This document shows, piece after piece, positions 56,629-64,000 of a DNA stretch of 64,000 bases (positions are counted from its first letter, which is position 1; every line of letters starts with the position of its first letter). The position numbers and the translations under genes were made by a program. Below the pieces are notes generated by a model, which was not told the DNA's origin, ran no database searches, and saw only the letters and a list, made by a program, of their open reading frames with translations. Location of the stretch: the NCBI GenBank assembly GCA_003574895.1, contig PJFB01000006.1:191212-255211 (forward strand). Reading direction: 5' to 3'. Origin of the DNA: Geobacter sp. GTDB lineage: Bacteria > Desulfobacterota > Desulfuromonadia > Geobacterales > Pseudopelobacteraceae.

Positions 56629-58050
56629 ATGCCAACGTACAAGACACCAGACGTGTATGTGGAAGAAATTTCGGTATTCCCCCCTTCGGTGGCGGAAGTC
56701 GAGACTGCCATCCCGGCCTTCATCGGCTACAGCGAGTTTGCCCGGAAAAATGCCGACTGCGATCTGATTCTCAAGCCGACCAAGATCTATTCGCTGAAGG
56801 ATTACGAGCGTTATTACGGTCTGCCCAAGGACGATGCCATTGCCGTATCGATCGCCGATGACGGTGCAGGCGGTTTCACGGTCACCTCCTTCAGTGAGCC
56901 GGAAGTGAAATACCTGCTCTATTTCAGCGTCAAGATGTTCTTCGAGAACGGCGGCGGCCAGTGCTACATCGTGTCGGTCGGCACATACCAGTCGTCGGCC
57001 ACAATTGATCTGACCGGCGACGCCACCAGCAACCCCGCCACCATGTACGGCCTCCAGGATGGCCTGGATGTGGTGAAGCTGGAAGACGAACCAACCCTGA
57101 TCGTGATTCCCGAGGCGGTTCATCTCACAACGGCCGATTATACGACACTGGTCCAGGCCGTGCTGCTGCAATGCAACACCCTCAGAGACCGTTTCGGCAT
57201 CTTTGATATCAGGGACGGCAACAGTGACCTTGATGCCACCGCCCTGGCCAACAATCGGGGTTATTTCGGCAACAACTACCTTAAATATGCCGCAGCCTAT
57301 TACCCGTTCATCAAGACCACGATGAACTACTGGGTAAACAGCACGGAAACCAACGTTGACGTGACCTACGGCGCCAGTCCGGCCGCCGACCTGGCCACGT
57401 TCAATACAGAAGGCGGTATCAATACCGCACTGTACAACTTTGTCAAAACCGTGCTGAAGGAGCATTTCGTCACTCTGCCTCCCAGCGGTGCCGTGGCTGG
57501 GGTCTACGCCGCAACCGACAGCAACCGGGGCGTCTGGAAGGCTCCGGCCAATGTCAGCCTGGCCGGGGTGATCGAGCCGGTCATCAGGCTCGACAACGCC
57601 AAACAGGACGGAATGAACGTGGATGCCGCCTCCGGGAAATCTATCAATGCCATCCGTGCGTTCATGGGCAAAGGGACCCTGGTCTGGGGTGCTCGCACCC
57701 TGGCCGGCAATGACAACGAATGGCGCTATGTGCCGGTAAGACGTTTCTTCAACATGGTGGAGGAGTCGGTCAAAAAATCCACCTACTGGGCAGTGTTCGA
57801 GCCCAATGATGCCAATACCTGGGTCAAGGTGCGCGGCATGATCGAAAACTATCTGACCCAGAAGTGGCGGGAAGGCGCACTGGCCGGCGCCACACCGAAA
57901 GAGGCCTTTTTCGTCAAGTGCGGGCTCGGCATCACCATGACCTCCCAGGACATCCTGGAGGGGAGGATGAACGTGGAGATCGGCATGGCAGCAGTGCGGC
58001 CGGCCGAATTCATTATCCTGAAATTCTCCCACAAGCTGCAGACCTCCTGA
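56629..58050 (+). CDS. Contractile tail sheath protein
   Basis: Protein of 473 aa. It forms the contractile sheath of the injection tube. The N-terminus PTYKTPDVYVEEISVFPPSVAEV is the phage FI/eCIS sheath signature. The C-terminal third is the polymerising core: GKGTLVWGARTLAGNDNEWRYV, FFNMVEESVKKST and GMTSQDILEGRMNVEIGMAAVRPAEFI, with I/F in the last part. The ATG at 56629 follows AAAGGAAGGA. Only one sheath gene is seen, where Pvc/Afp have three. Confidence 0.93.
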   Translation: MPTYKTPDVYVEEISVFPPSVAEVETAIPAFIGYSEFARKNADCDLILKPTKIYSLKDYERYYGLPKDDAIAVSIADDGAGGFTVTSFSEPEVKYLLYFSVKMFFENGGGQCYIVSVGTYQSSATIDLTGDATSNPATMYGLQDGLDVVKLEDEPTLIVIPEAVHLTTADYTTLVQAVLLQCNTLRDRFGIFDIRDGNSDLDATALANNRGYFGNNYLKYAAAYYPFIKTTMNYWVNSTETNVDVTYGASPAADLATFNTEGGINTALYNFVKTVLKEHFVTLPPSGAVAGVYAATDSNRGVWKAPANVSLAGVIEPVIRLDNAKQDGMNVDAASGKSINAIRAFMGKGTLVWGARTLAGNDNEWRYVPVRRFFNMVEESVKKSTYWAVFEPNDANTWVKVRGMIENYLTQKWREGALAGATPKEAFFVKCGLGITMTSQDILEGRMNVEIGMAAVRPAEFIILKFSHKLQTS

Positions 58051-58110
58051 TGCCGGTAAATGCAGGTTTGACCCAATACGCTTCTGAATACACACAAAAA
58101 GGATGACACC

Positions 58111-58545
58111 ATGGCAAAACAATATCCTCTTCCAGCATTTCACTTTACCGTCGAATGGGGCGGCACCCGCATCGGTTTTTCGGAGGTAACCGGGCTGACC
58201 CAGGAAAACCAGGCCATCGAATACCGCGACGGCTCGTTCCCGGAATATTCGTCCATCAAGATGCCAGGGCTGCGCAAATTCAGCAATATCACGCTGAAAC
58301 GGGGCGTAGTCAAAAGCGACAACGATTTTTTCAAGTGGCTCAGCACGGTCAAGCTCAATACCGTGGAACGCCGCGACCTGGTCATCAGCCTGCTCAATGA
58401 AGAGCATCAGCCGGTAATGGTCTGGAAAGTACAGAACTCGTTCCCCGTTAAGGTGGAAGGGCCCCAATTGAAGGCATCTGGAAACGAAGTGGCCATCGAG
58501 TCCATCGAGATCGCCCACGAAGGCCTCGAAGTACAGAATGACTGA
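58111..58545 (+). CDS. Inner tube protein (gp19/Hcp-like)
   Basis: Protein of 144 aa of the T4-like virus tail tube family. YPLPAFHFTVEWGGTRIGFSEVTGL is the family opening, followed by KRGVVKSDNDFFKWLSTV. It builds the rigid tube inside the sheath. A 60-bp gap follows the sheath gene. It abuts the second tube gene with a one-base overlap (TGATG). Confidence 0.9.
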   Translation: MAKQYPLPAFHFTVEWGGTRIGFSEVTGLTQENQAIEYRDGSFPEYSSIKMPGLRKFSNITLKRGVVKSDNDFFKWLSTVKLNTVERRDLVISLLNEEHQPVMVWKVQNSFPVKVEGPQLKASGNEVAIESIEIAHEGLEVQND

Positions 58546-58991
58546 TGGCTAACTACTATCCCCCGGTCAGTTTTCATTTCAAGGTTGAGGTGCTGGGCCT
58601 GGCACCCAACAGCCACGATGTCCGTTTTACCGAGGTCAGCGGCCTTTCGGTGGACATGGGCACGGAGGAGGTTGCCGAGGGCGGAGAGAACCGGTTTATC
58701 CAGAAATACCCGACCAGCGCCAAGTATCCCGAACTGGTGCTGAAGCGCGGCCTGCTGCTGAATTCGGAGATCGTGAACTGGATCAGGGAGTGCATCGAAG
58801 ATTACAAGATCCAGCCCAGAAACATCGACATCAAGCTGCTGAACGAACAACATCAGCCGCTGGTTACCTGGCATCTGGTCAACGCCTATCCGACCAAATG
58901 GTCGGTAAGCGACCTGAATGCCTCGAACAATACGGTGTCGATCGAAACCCTGCAGATGTATTATCAATACTTTACAATGGACAAATCCTGA
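58545..58991 (+). CDS. Second tube protein (Pvc5/Afp5-like)
   Basis: Protein of 148 aa, the same fold as the previous gene but divergent: VSFHFKVEVLGL, DVRFTEVSGLSVDMGTEEVAEGG, VLKRGLLLNSEIVNWIRECI. In Pvc and Afp such variants join the tube to the baseplate. The C-terminal SDLNASNNTVSIETLQMYYQYF helps separate it from the main tube protein. It starts in the stop of the first tube gene. Confidence 0.87.
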   Translation: MANYYPPVSFHFKVEVLGLAPNSHDVRFTEVSGLSVDMGTEEVAEGGENRFIQKYPTSAKYPELVLKRGLLLNSEIVNWIRECIEDYKIQPRNIDIKLLNEQHQPLVTWHLVNAYPTKWSVSDLNASNNTVSIETLQMYYQYFTMDKS

Positions 58992-58994
58992 ACC

Positions 58995-59156
58995 ATGCCG
59001 GTCATTATCGATGAAGTCATAATTTCGGTTGAAGTTTCCAACCAGGAGTCGGGTGGTGCCGCTGCCGCTCCCTCGGCCATTGATGACAAGCAGGTCATCA
59101 TAGCCGAGTGCGTGGAGCGGGTGCTCGATATCCTCCAGCAGAAGGCGGAGCGCTGA
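58995..59156 (+). CDS. Small DUF5908-like eCIS protein
   Basis: Protein of 53 aa, MPVIIDEVIISVEV at the start and ECVERVLDILQQKAER at the end, with an Ala/Ser-rich middle. Such short proteins (DUF5908, Pvc6/Afp6 position) stand between the tube and the LysM adaptor genes in eCIS loci. It lies 3 bp after the tube gene and 3 bp before the next ATG. The assignment rests on size, position and end motifs. Confidence 0.75.
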   Translation: MPVIIDEVIISVEVSNQESGGAAAAPSAIDDKQVIIAECVERVLDILQQKAER

Positions 59157-59159
59157 TCC

Positions 59160-59828
59160 ATGGAAAAGCGGGGAACACTGGAAAAGCTGTTGATCAAGGC
59201 CTACGAATCGCCCAATTACTCCGGGCAACCCATATCCGAGTTCACGGCCTTTATCAACCCGAACGAGATCACCCTCTCCTATGAGATGGAATACGACAGT
59301 GCTCAGGGTTCGGGCACAACCAACAGCCGGATGAACTTCAAAAAGCAGAAACCCGGCGACATGACGCTGAACTTCTTCATCGACGGCACCGGGGCCAGTG
59401 GCAGGACAGCGGATGTGCAGCAGCAGGTGGAACTGTTTCAGACCGTCACCGGCTATAACGGCAATATTCACCGCCCCAACTATCTCAAGGTGGCCTGGGG
59501 CACCCTCCAGATCAAGCGCTGCATCCTGAAAAGCGCCTCCATAGCCTACAAACTGTTCAAACCGGACGGCGTGCCATTGCGGGCAATCATCAGCGCAACC
59601 TTTACCGACAACTCCGACGACCAGACCCGGGTGGCCCTTTCCCAGGACCAATCCCCGGATCTGACCCATGTCCGCATGGTTAAGGCGGGTGACAACCTGC
59701 CGGCCATGTGCGGTGAGATCTATAATGATCCGGCCTATTACCTGGAGGTAGCCCGTGCCAACGGGCTGAACGATTTCCGTAACCTGGTGCCCGGCACCAG
59801 GATCATCTTTCCGCCATTGGAGAAATAG
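59160..59828 (+). CDS. LysM-containing baseplate/tube adaptor (Pvc7-like)
   Basis: Protein of 222 aa. The N-terminal domain (about 1-165; FTAFINPNEITLSYEMEY) is the CIS tube adaptor type related to T4 gp53/gp54-associated proteins. A LysM motif closes it (about 170-222: VKAGDNLPAMCGEIYNDPAYYLEVARANGL and RIIFPP). It likely joins inner tube to spike. Its stop lies in the region of a non-canonical start of the spike gene. Confidence 0.87.
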   Translation: MEKRGTLEKLLIKAYESPNYSGQPISEFTAFINPNEITLSYEMEYDSAQGSGTTNSRMNFKKQKPGDMTLNFFIDGTGASGRTADVQQQVELFQTVTGYNGNIHRPNYLKVAWGTLQIKRCILKSASIAYKLFKPDGVPLRAIISATFTDNSDDQTRVALSQDQSPDLTHVRMVKAGDNLPAMCGEIYNDPAYYLEVARANGLNDFRNLVPGTRIIFPPLEK

Positions 59829-61573
59829 CCATTCCTGAAGAACGGTCCATACCAATCCCTGCCGAGCACCGCGAATTCATTGTCAAAGTGAATGGGGTCG
59901 TGGTTGAGCGGGAGCACCAACTGCTGGCCGCCAATGTCACCAGGTCGGCGAACCGGATCTCCGCCGCCCGCCTGGCATATCTGGATGGCGCCGCGTCGTC
60001 CGGCGATTTTCCCTTGAGCAATGCCGACACCTTTGCCCCGGGCGCCGAGGTGGAAATCCTGGCAGGTGCGACTAATAACCCTGTCACGCTGTTCAAAGGC
60101 ATTGTCATCCGCCAGAGCATTAAGGTGCGGGACCACGCCGCTCCGCAGTTGGTCGTGGAGTGCCGGCACAAGGCGGTCAAACTGACAGTAGGGGCCAGAA
60201 ACGCCTACTTCTTCGACCAAAAGGACAGCGACATCATCGACAGCCTGTTGCAGAATGCCGGCCTTGACGCGGATGTGGAAACCACCTCCGTGACCCATAA
60301 GCAGCAGGTGCAGTATTGCTGCACAGATTGGGATTTTCTGCTGATGCGGGCCGAGGCAAACGGCAAACTGGTATTCACCGCCGATGACAGGGTAGTGGTT
60401 AAAGCCCCCGTGGCCAGTGGTCCGGCGGCCTGTTCTCTGCTGTTCGGAGCCACCATCCTGGAGATGGATGCCCAGATCGATGCGCGCAACCAGTACAACG
60501 CAGTAAAAAGCACCACTTGGGATGCAGCCCAGCAAGCTGTGACAGAAAAGGACGCTGCTGACCCGGGTATCGGCACCCCCGGCAACCTTGGCTCCGACGA
60601 CCTGGCTGCCGTGATGGGGCTTGACTACTTCCACCTGCAACATGCGGCTGTTGCCGAAGACGAGGCGCAGGCCTGGGCCGATGCCCAATGGTTGAAATCC
60701 CAGCTCAGCAGGGTAAACGGCCGCGTCAAGTGCGAGGGGATCGCCACGGTGGTTCCGGGCGACATCGTTACCTTGGGTGGCATTGGTGAACGCTACAACG
60801 GAGATGTTTTCGTCAGCGGTATCCGCCACGATTTTGACCTGGTGCAGGGATGGAAAACCCATCTCCAGTTCGGCAATCTCGACACCTGGCTGGGCAAGGA
60901 GCAGCCCGTCTCGGCACCCAGGGCCGCCGCGCTCCTGCCGGGGATCAGCGGCCTGCAGATCGGGGTCGTGACCGGCAATGAAGACCCTGATGGCGAGCAC
61001 CGTGTGCAGGTGCGGCTGCCCCTGGTAGACCAACAGGGGGACGGCACCTGGGCCAGGATCGCATCCCTTGACGCCGGGGATGACAGGGGATTCTTCTTCC
61101 GTCCTGAGATCGGCGACGAGGTCGTGCTGGGCTTCCTGAATGACGACCCGCGCCAGGCAGTGATCCTGGGCATGCTGCACAGCAGCGCCAAGGCAGCGCC
61201 GCTGCAGGGTTCGGACGACAACCACGAGAAAATCTACCAGAGCCGCTCGAAGATGAAGATCTACTTCAATGACGACACCAAGGTCATGCAGTTGGAGACT
61301 CCGGCGGGAAACAGGATCACGCTCAGCGAAGATGACAAGGCCATCCGGATCACTGACCAGAACGGCAACAAACTGGAAATGACCCAGGACGGCATTGTGA
61401 TGGAAAGCAGCAAGGCACTCACCCTCAAGGCCGGCACGGAGCTGAAGCTGGAATCCGGCACCAGCCTGAACATCAAGGGAGGCACGGAGCTGAAGCTTGA
61501 TGGGGCATCCGGGGCAGAGGTCTCCAGCAGCGGGGTGACAAAGGTCAAAGGGAGTCTTGTTCAATTGAATTGA
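59825..61573 (+). CDS. VgrG-like baseplate spike protein (Pvc8-like), probable non-ATG start
   Basis: Spike protein joining gp27- and gp5-like parts, 561 aa from the GTG at 59888 and about 582 aa from ATA at 59825. Residues upstream of the GTG (EERSIPIPAEHREFIVKVNG) read in frame and look like a natural N-terminus. SD-like GGAG lies before ATA (59825) or ATT (59831), whereas the GTG has none. The OB-fold (about 365-460, GEHRVQVRLPLVDQQGDGTWARI) is followed by a repetitive beta-helix tail (TLKAGTELKLE, LNIKGGTELKLD). It punctures the target with the PAAR tip. The start codon is uncertain. Confidence 0.88.
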   Translation: MAIPEERSIPIPAEHREFIVKVNGVVVEREHQLLAANVTRSANRISAARLAYLDGAASSGDFPLSNADTFAPGAEVEILAGATNNPVTLFKGIVIRQSIKVRDHAAPQLVVECRHKAVKLTVGARNAYFFDQKDSDIIDSLLQNAGLDADVETTSVTHKQQVQYCCTDWDFLLMRAEANGKLVFTADDRVVVKAPVASGPAACSLLFGATILEMDAQIDARNQYNAVKSTTWDAAQQAVTEKDAADPGIGTPGNLGSDDLAAVMGLDYFHLQHAAVAEDEAQAWADAQWLKSQLSRVNGRVKCEGIATVVPGDIVTLGGIGERYNGDVFVSGIRHDFDLVQGWKTHLQFGNLDTWLGKEQPVSAPRAAALLPGISGLQIGVVTGNEDPDGEHRVQVRLPLVDQQGDGTWARIASLDAGDDRGFFFRPEIGDEVVLGFLNDDPRQAVILGMLHSSAKAAPLQGSDDNHEKIYQSRSKMKIYFNDDTKVMQLETPAGNRITLSEDDKAIRITDQNGNKLEMTQDGIVMESSKALTLKAGTELKLESGTSLNIKGGTELKLDGASGAEVSSSGVTKVKGSLVQLN

Positions 61574-61577
61574 CGGC

Positions 61578-61622
61578 AAAGCCCCTCCCACTTTGCGAAA
61601 GAGGGATTGAGGGGGGATTTGA
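61578..61622. repeat. C/G-run palindromic repeat upstream of the PAAR gene
   Basis: CCCCTCCCACTTTGCGAAAG, AGGGATTGA and GGGGGGATTT in a row: a degenerate copy of the palindrome at 10545-10580 (C-run, TTTG, CAAA, G-run, tail). It lies in the 71-bp gap between the spike and PAAR genes. Confidence 0.65.
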
Positions 61623-61644
61623 TCTTGAACGTGAAAGGAACACC

Positions 61645-61923
61645 ATGCCGGCAGCAGCGAGAGTCGGGGATGTAAGCAACCATGGCGGGACCATTGTCGG
61701 CCCTGGCGTGGCAACCGTACTGATCAACGGCAAGCCGGCCGCGGTGGCCGGAGACACCCATGTCTGCTCGTTGCCACCCAATGGCCATCAGCCGACCGCC
61801 AGCGTCTTCCCGGCCGGCAGCACGACGGTTCTGATCGGCGGGATGCCGGCCCTGCGAACAAGCGATTGCTGCCTTTGCGGTGCAATGGCAGCAATCGGGG
61901 AACCGACCGTAATTATCAATTAA
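61645..61923 (+). CDS. PAAR-domain spike tip protein
   Basis: Protein of 92 aa. PAAR repeats form a sharp cone on the spike. The pattern is ARVGDVSNHGGTIVGPG, GKPAAVAGDTHVC, GSTTVLIGGMPALRTSD and CCLCGA. Two His and two or three Cys could hold a metal at the tip. The ATG at 61645 follows GAAAGGAA. Confidence 0.93.
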   Translation: MPAAARVGDVSNHGGTIVGPGVATVLINGKPAAVAGDTHVCSLPPNGHQPTASVFPAGSTTVLIGGMPALRTSDCCLCGAMAAIGEPTVIIN

Positions 61924-61940
61924 AAACAACAGGCGATACC

Positions 61941-62396
61941 ATGAGCAACAACGGATCAGACAACCCGCAAACGTCGTTCCTCGGCACAGGCTGGAGCTTT
62001 CCTCCGGAATTCGTGCAGGAAACCGGCCAGGTTCTCATGACCGCGGATGAAGACGATATCCGCGCCAGCCTCGTGATCCTGCTCGGCACCGCCATGGGCG
62101 AACGCTTCCTGAAGCCGGAATACGGACTCGACCTGCATGAAATGCTCTTCGAACCCATCAGTACGACAATGAAGACCTTTCTGCAGGACCGGGTGAAAAT
62201 GGCGATCCTGATCTTTGAGCCGAGGATCAACCTGCTTTCCCTGGAACTGGACACCACGGCCCAGTACGAGGGCACAATCACCATCATCGTGGATTACGAG
62301 GTACGGGCCACAAATTCCCGGTACAACCTCGTCTATCCCTACTATGTCTCGGACGGCAACGAAGTGCGCAGGACCGTTGCCATCACGCAACGCTGA
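61941..62396 (+). CDS. gp25-like baseplate wedge protein
   Basis: Protein of 151 aa of the GPW/gp25 family. The core is FLGTGWSFPPEF, VLMTADEDDIRASLVILLGTAMGERFLKPEYGLDL (shown in parts), and RVKMAILIFEPRINLLSLEL. gp25 starts sheath assembly on the baseplate in phage and eCIS. The ATG follows the PAAR stop by 17 bp. Confidence 0.92.
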   Translation: MSNNGSDNPQTSFLGTGWSFPPEFVQETGQVLMTADEDDIRASLVILLGTAMGERFLKPEYGLDLHEMLFEPISTTMKTFLQDRVKMAILIFEPRINLLSLELDTTAQYEGTITIIVDYEVRATNSRYNLVYPYYVSDGNEVRRTVAITQR

Positions 62397-62408
62397 AGGT
62401 GGAACATC

Positions 62409-64000
62409 ATGGCTGAAATAGACATCATCCGGAACATGATCTTCCAACCGGGTCAGAGCCAAGACGAGCGCATGCCCAGAGAACTGGGAATACACCATGC
62501 CGACGTGGATGAGCAAACCCCGGAAGATCTGTTGCGCTTCACCCGCAAGTTTGCTGCCTTTGTCAGCTATTTCCGCGACAACGGCGATACCCCGGATGGC
62601 GACTGGTCCAACTTCTTTCCCAACAACGACACGGCGATCAAAGCAGCTTTAGCAGACAGCTCGGGCGAGACGCCGCCACACCTGGCGCTCTTTCTGGCAT
62701 TTCTGGAACTTTACCAGATCCCCAGGGAAGTCATCAACCGGATCACCGGCCGCCATCTCGATTTCTACTACCGGGATGTGCTGCGCCTGGCAAAAAAGGG
62801 GGCAGTACCGGACAGGGTCCATCTGCTGCTGGAGCTGAAAAAGAATGCGCAGCCGGTTGCCATCGGACCGGAACAGCTATTTTCCGCTGGTAAGGATACA
62901 AACAAAAAGGAGCTGATCTACAGACCGGTCCGGACCACAATCATCAATGCCGCCAAGGTGGATTCGCTCCGTTCCCTGTTTGTCGATTCAAACGCCCATG
63001 GCAGGGTCCTGCACGCCCCGGTCGCCAACTCGGCCGACGGCCTGGGGAACAAACCGGGCGGAGACGAAACCAAGTGGCATGCCTTCGGCCACAATGGCCT
63101 GCAAGCCGCGGAGACCGGCTTTGCCCTGGCCTCCCCGGTTCTGCGGATGCGGGAAGGGACACGCAAGGTCACTGTTACCTTGACAATTGACCGGATCGAT
63201 CCGGCAACAGTGAATGGCGCTACCCTGAAAGAGGCCTTTGAGGTCTTCATCACCGGTGAAAAGCATTGGCTGGGTCCCTATGCTGTTGCGCCGACAATGT
63301 CTGTCAATGCCGCCCGGCATTGGACCATGACCTTTTCCTTTTCCATCCCGGAAACAGAAAAGGGTGTTATCGACTATGATCCGCTGATCCACGGCTACTC
63401 ATACAGCACTGCAGCCCCGGTGCTCCAGGTGCTGCTGAAGGATGGCTGCGGAACCATCGGCTACAACGAGCTGAAGCGCATCAGACTGCTTAAGGCCGCT
63501 GTTGCCGTGGATGTTGCAAACATCACAACGCTGACCCTGGAAAATGACGGTGGGACACTGGATCCTAAAAAGGCCTTTCTCCCCTTCGGCTCCCAGCCCA
63601 CCGTGGGCTCCAGATTCATGATCGGCTGTGGGGAGGCCCTATCCAAAAAGCTGTCCCAAATCAAGATCACGGTAAAGTGGAAGGATGCGCCTGCGAATTT
63701 CACGAGCCACTATGACGGTTACGACCATGGCGGCGTGAGCAACACAACCTTCACGGCAGCGGCGTCCTTCAGCGATGGCGGCAGCTGGAACCTGTCACGG
63801 TCCGGGGTGCAGCTGTTCGAAACCGCCAATGCGTCAACAGAACATAGCCTTACCTTTTCAGCCGGCAGTTCCTCGGTATCGGCAGGCATCTCGCAGGGGA
63901 TGCGGATTCATGCATTGAACAACGCGGGCAGCCTCTGGGCCGTCAAGGCGGCCCATTCCTACCTGCTCCGAAAACCGGTCTTCATGCCCTTCAAAAACAG
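62409..64000 (+). CDS. Baseplate protein, Pvc11/gp6-like (3' end outside window)
   Basis: Open for 530 codons to the window edge. The N-terminus MAEIDIIRNMIFQPGQSQDERMP and the helical segment FLAFLELYQIPREVINRITGRHLDFYYRDVLRLAKKG (read as two blocks around residues 95-130) fit the large baseplate J-type protein of eCIS. About residues 180-530 are beta-rich with repeated Gly/Asp loops. Position after gp25 matches the usual order gp25-Pvc11-Pvc12. The family name rests on position and N-terminal features. Confidence 0.75.
   Translation, partial: MAEIDIIRNMIFQPGQSQDERMPRELGIHHADVDEQTPEDLLRFTRKFAAFVSYFRDNGDTPDGDWSNFFPNNDTAIKAALADSSGETPPHLALFLAFLELYQIPREVINRITGRHLDFYYRDVLRLAKKGAVPDRVHLLLELKKNAQPVAIGPEQLFSAGKDTNKKELIYRPVRTTIINAAKVDSLRSLFVDSNAHGRVLHAPVANSADGLGNKPGGDETKWHAFGHNGLQAAETGFALASPVLRMREGTRKVTVTLTIDRIDPATVNGATLKEAFEVFITGEKHWLGPYAVAPTMSVNAARHWTMTFSFSIPETEKGVIDYDPLIHGYSYSTAAPVLQVLLKDGCGTIGYNELKRIRLLKAAVAVDVANITTLTLENDGGTLDPKKAFLPFGSQPTVGSRFMIGCGEALSKKLSQIKITVKWKDAPANFTSHYDGYDHGGVSNTTFTAAASFSDGGSWNLSRSGVQLFETANASTEHSLTFSAGSSSVSAGISQGMRIHALNNAGSLWAVKAAHSYLLRKPVFMPFKN

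Noticed and set aside
56599-58518. 639-codon - strand frame opposite the sheath gene
   Set aside because: Covers two well-supported + strand genes and their gap; no domain seen.
59738-61714. 658-codon - strand frame opposite the spike gene
   Set aside because: Shadow frame; spans the spike gene, the repeat and part of the PAAR gene.
55000-64000. Type VI secretion system or prophage
   Set aside because: DUF4255, LysM adaptor and PAAR/gp25 order fit eCIS. No TssB/C, TssJLM, ClpV, capsid or terminase genes are seen within the window.
1-64000. tRNA, rRNA, CRISPR arrays, insertion sequences
   Set aside because: No cloverleaf-type sequence, regular spaced repeats or transposase genes were noticed on either strand.

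Overview
The window is from a Gram-negative, GC-moderate bacterium, most likely a Desulfuromonadales/Geobacterales deltaproteobacterium (Geobacter / Pelobacter propionicus type). This placement is inference. It rests on a complete lipid A/LPS-core pathway, a murA-hisG-hisD block, a fused nuoB-nuoC-nuoD gene, a membrane pyrophosphatase, PocR/PAS-rich hybrid kinases, an apparent selenocysteine thioredoxin and an extracellular contractile injection system. No rRNA, tRNA, CRISPR array or insertion sequence was seen.

Region 1 (1-32.9 kb, all + strand) is one almost uninterrupted run of envelope genes. After the 3' part of lysS come lipoprotein export (lolC/E, lolD), outer-membrane assembly (bamA, ompH/skp) and lipid A synthesis (lpxD, fabZ, lpxA, lpxB, msbA, lpxL-type acyltransferase, PAP2 phosphatase, waaA, lpxK). 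A gnnA/gnnB-like dehydrogenase and aminotransferase pair sits between lpxA and lpxB and suggests a lipid A built on 2,3-diamino-2,3-dideoxyglucose. LPS-core assembly follows: four heptosyltransferase-family genes, several glycosyltransferases, three methyltransferases, an SDR sugar enzyme and a DUF4254 protein. The block at about 23-29 kb looks like the strain-variable part.

Region 2 (32.9-38 kb) holds a TcdA/ThiF-type enzyme, a ferritin-like protein, a small monoheme cytochrome whose promoter overlaps the preceding terminator hairpin, a K+-independent-type H+-pyrophosphatase (- strand) and a CpoB/YbgF-like lipoprotein.

Region 3 (38-47.4 kb) holds hisC-hisB and murA-hisG-hisD on the - strand, separated by an oppositely oriented 4.1-kb PocR/multi-PAS hybrid kinase gene. 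A nested-palindrome repeat lies between murA and hisG. Next, at 47.5-51.3 kb, come a second hybrid kinase and an overlapping REC-HD-GYP response regulator (+).

Region 4 (51.3-54.6 kb, - strand) is a compact set: a TrxC-like thioredoxin whose first active-site Cys codon is an in-frame TGA followed by a SECIS-like hairpin, then nuoA, then a nuoBCD triple fusion.

Region 5 (54.7-64 kb, + strand) starts with a strong sigma70-like promoter, a GEMM (c-di-GMP-I)-like leader and an overlapping intrinsic terminator. These precede an eCIS operon: DUF4255 cap protein, an unknown protein, sheath, two tube proteins, a 53-aa DUF5908-like protein, a LysM adaptor, a VgrG-like spike, PAAR, gp25 and a baseplate protein cut off by the window end. 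An HD-GYP phosphodiesterase about 3.5 kb upstream makes c-di-GMP control of this weapon-like operon a testable idea.
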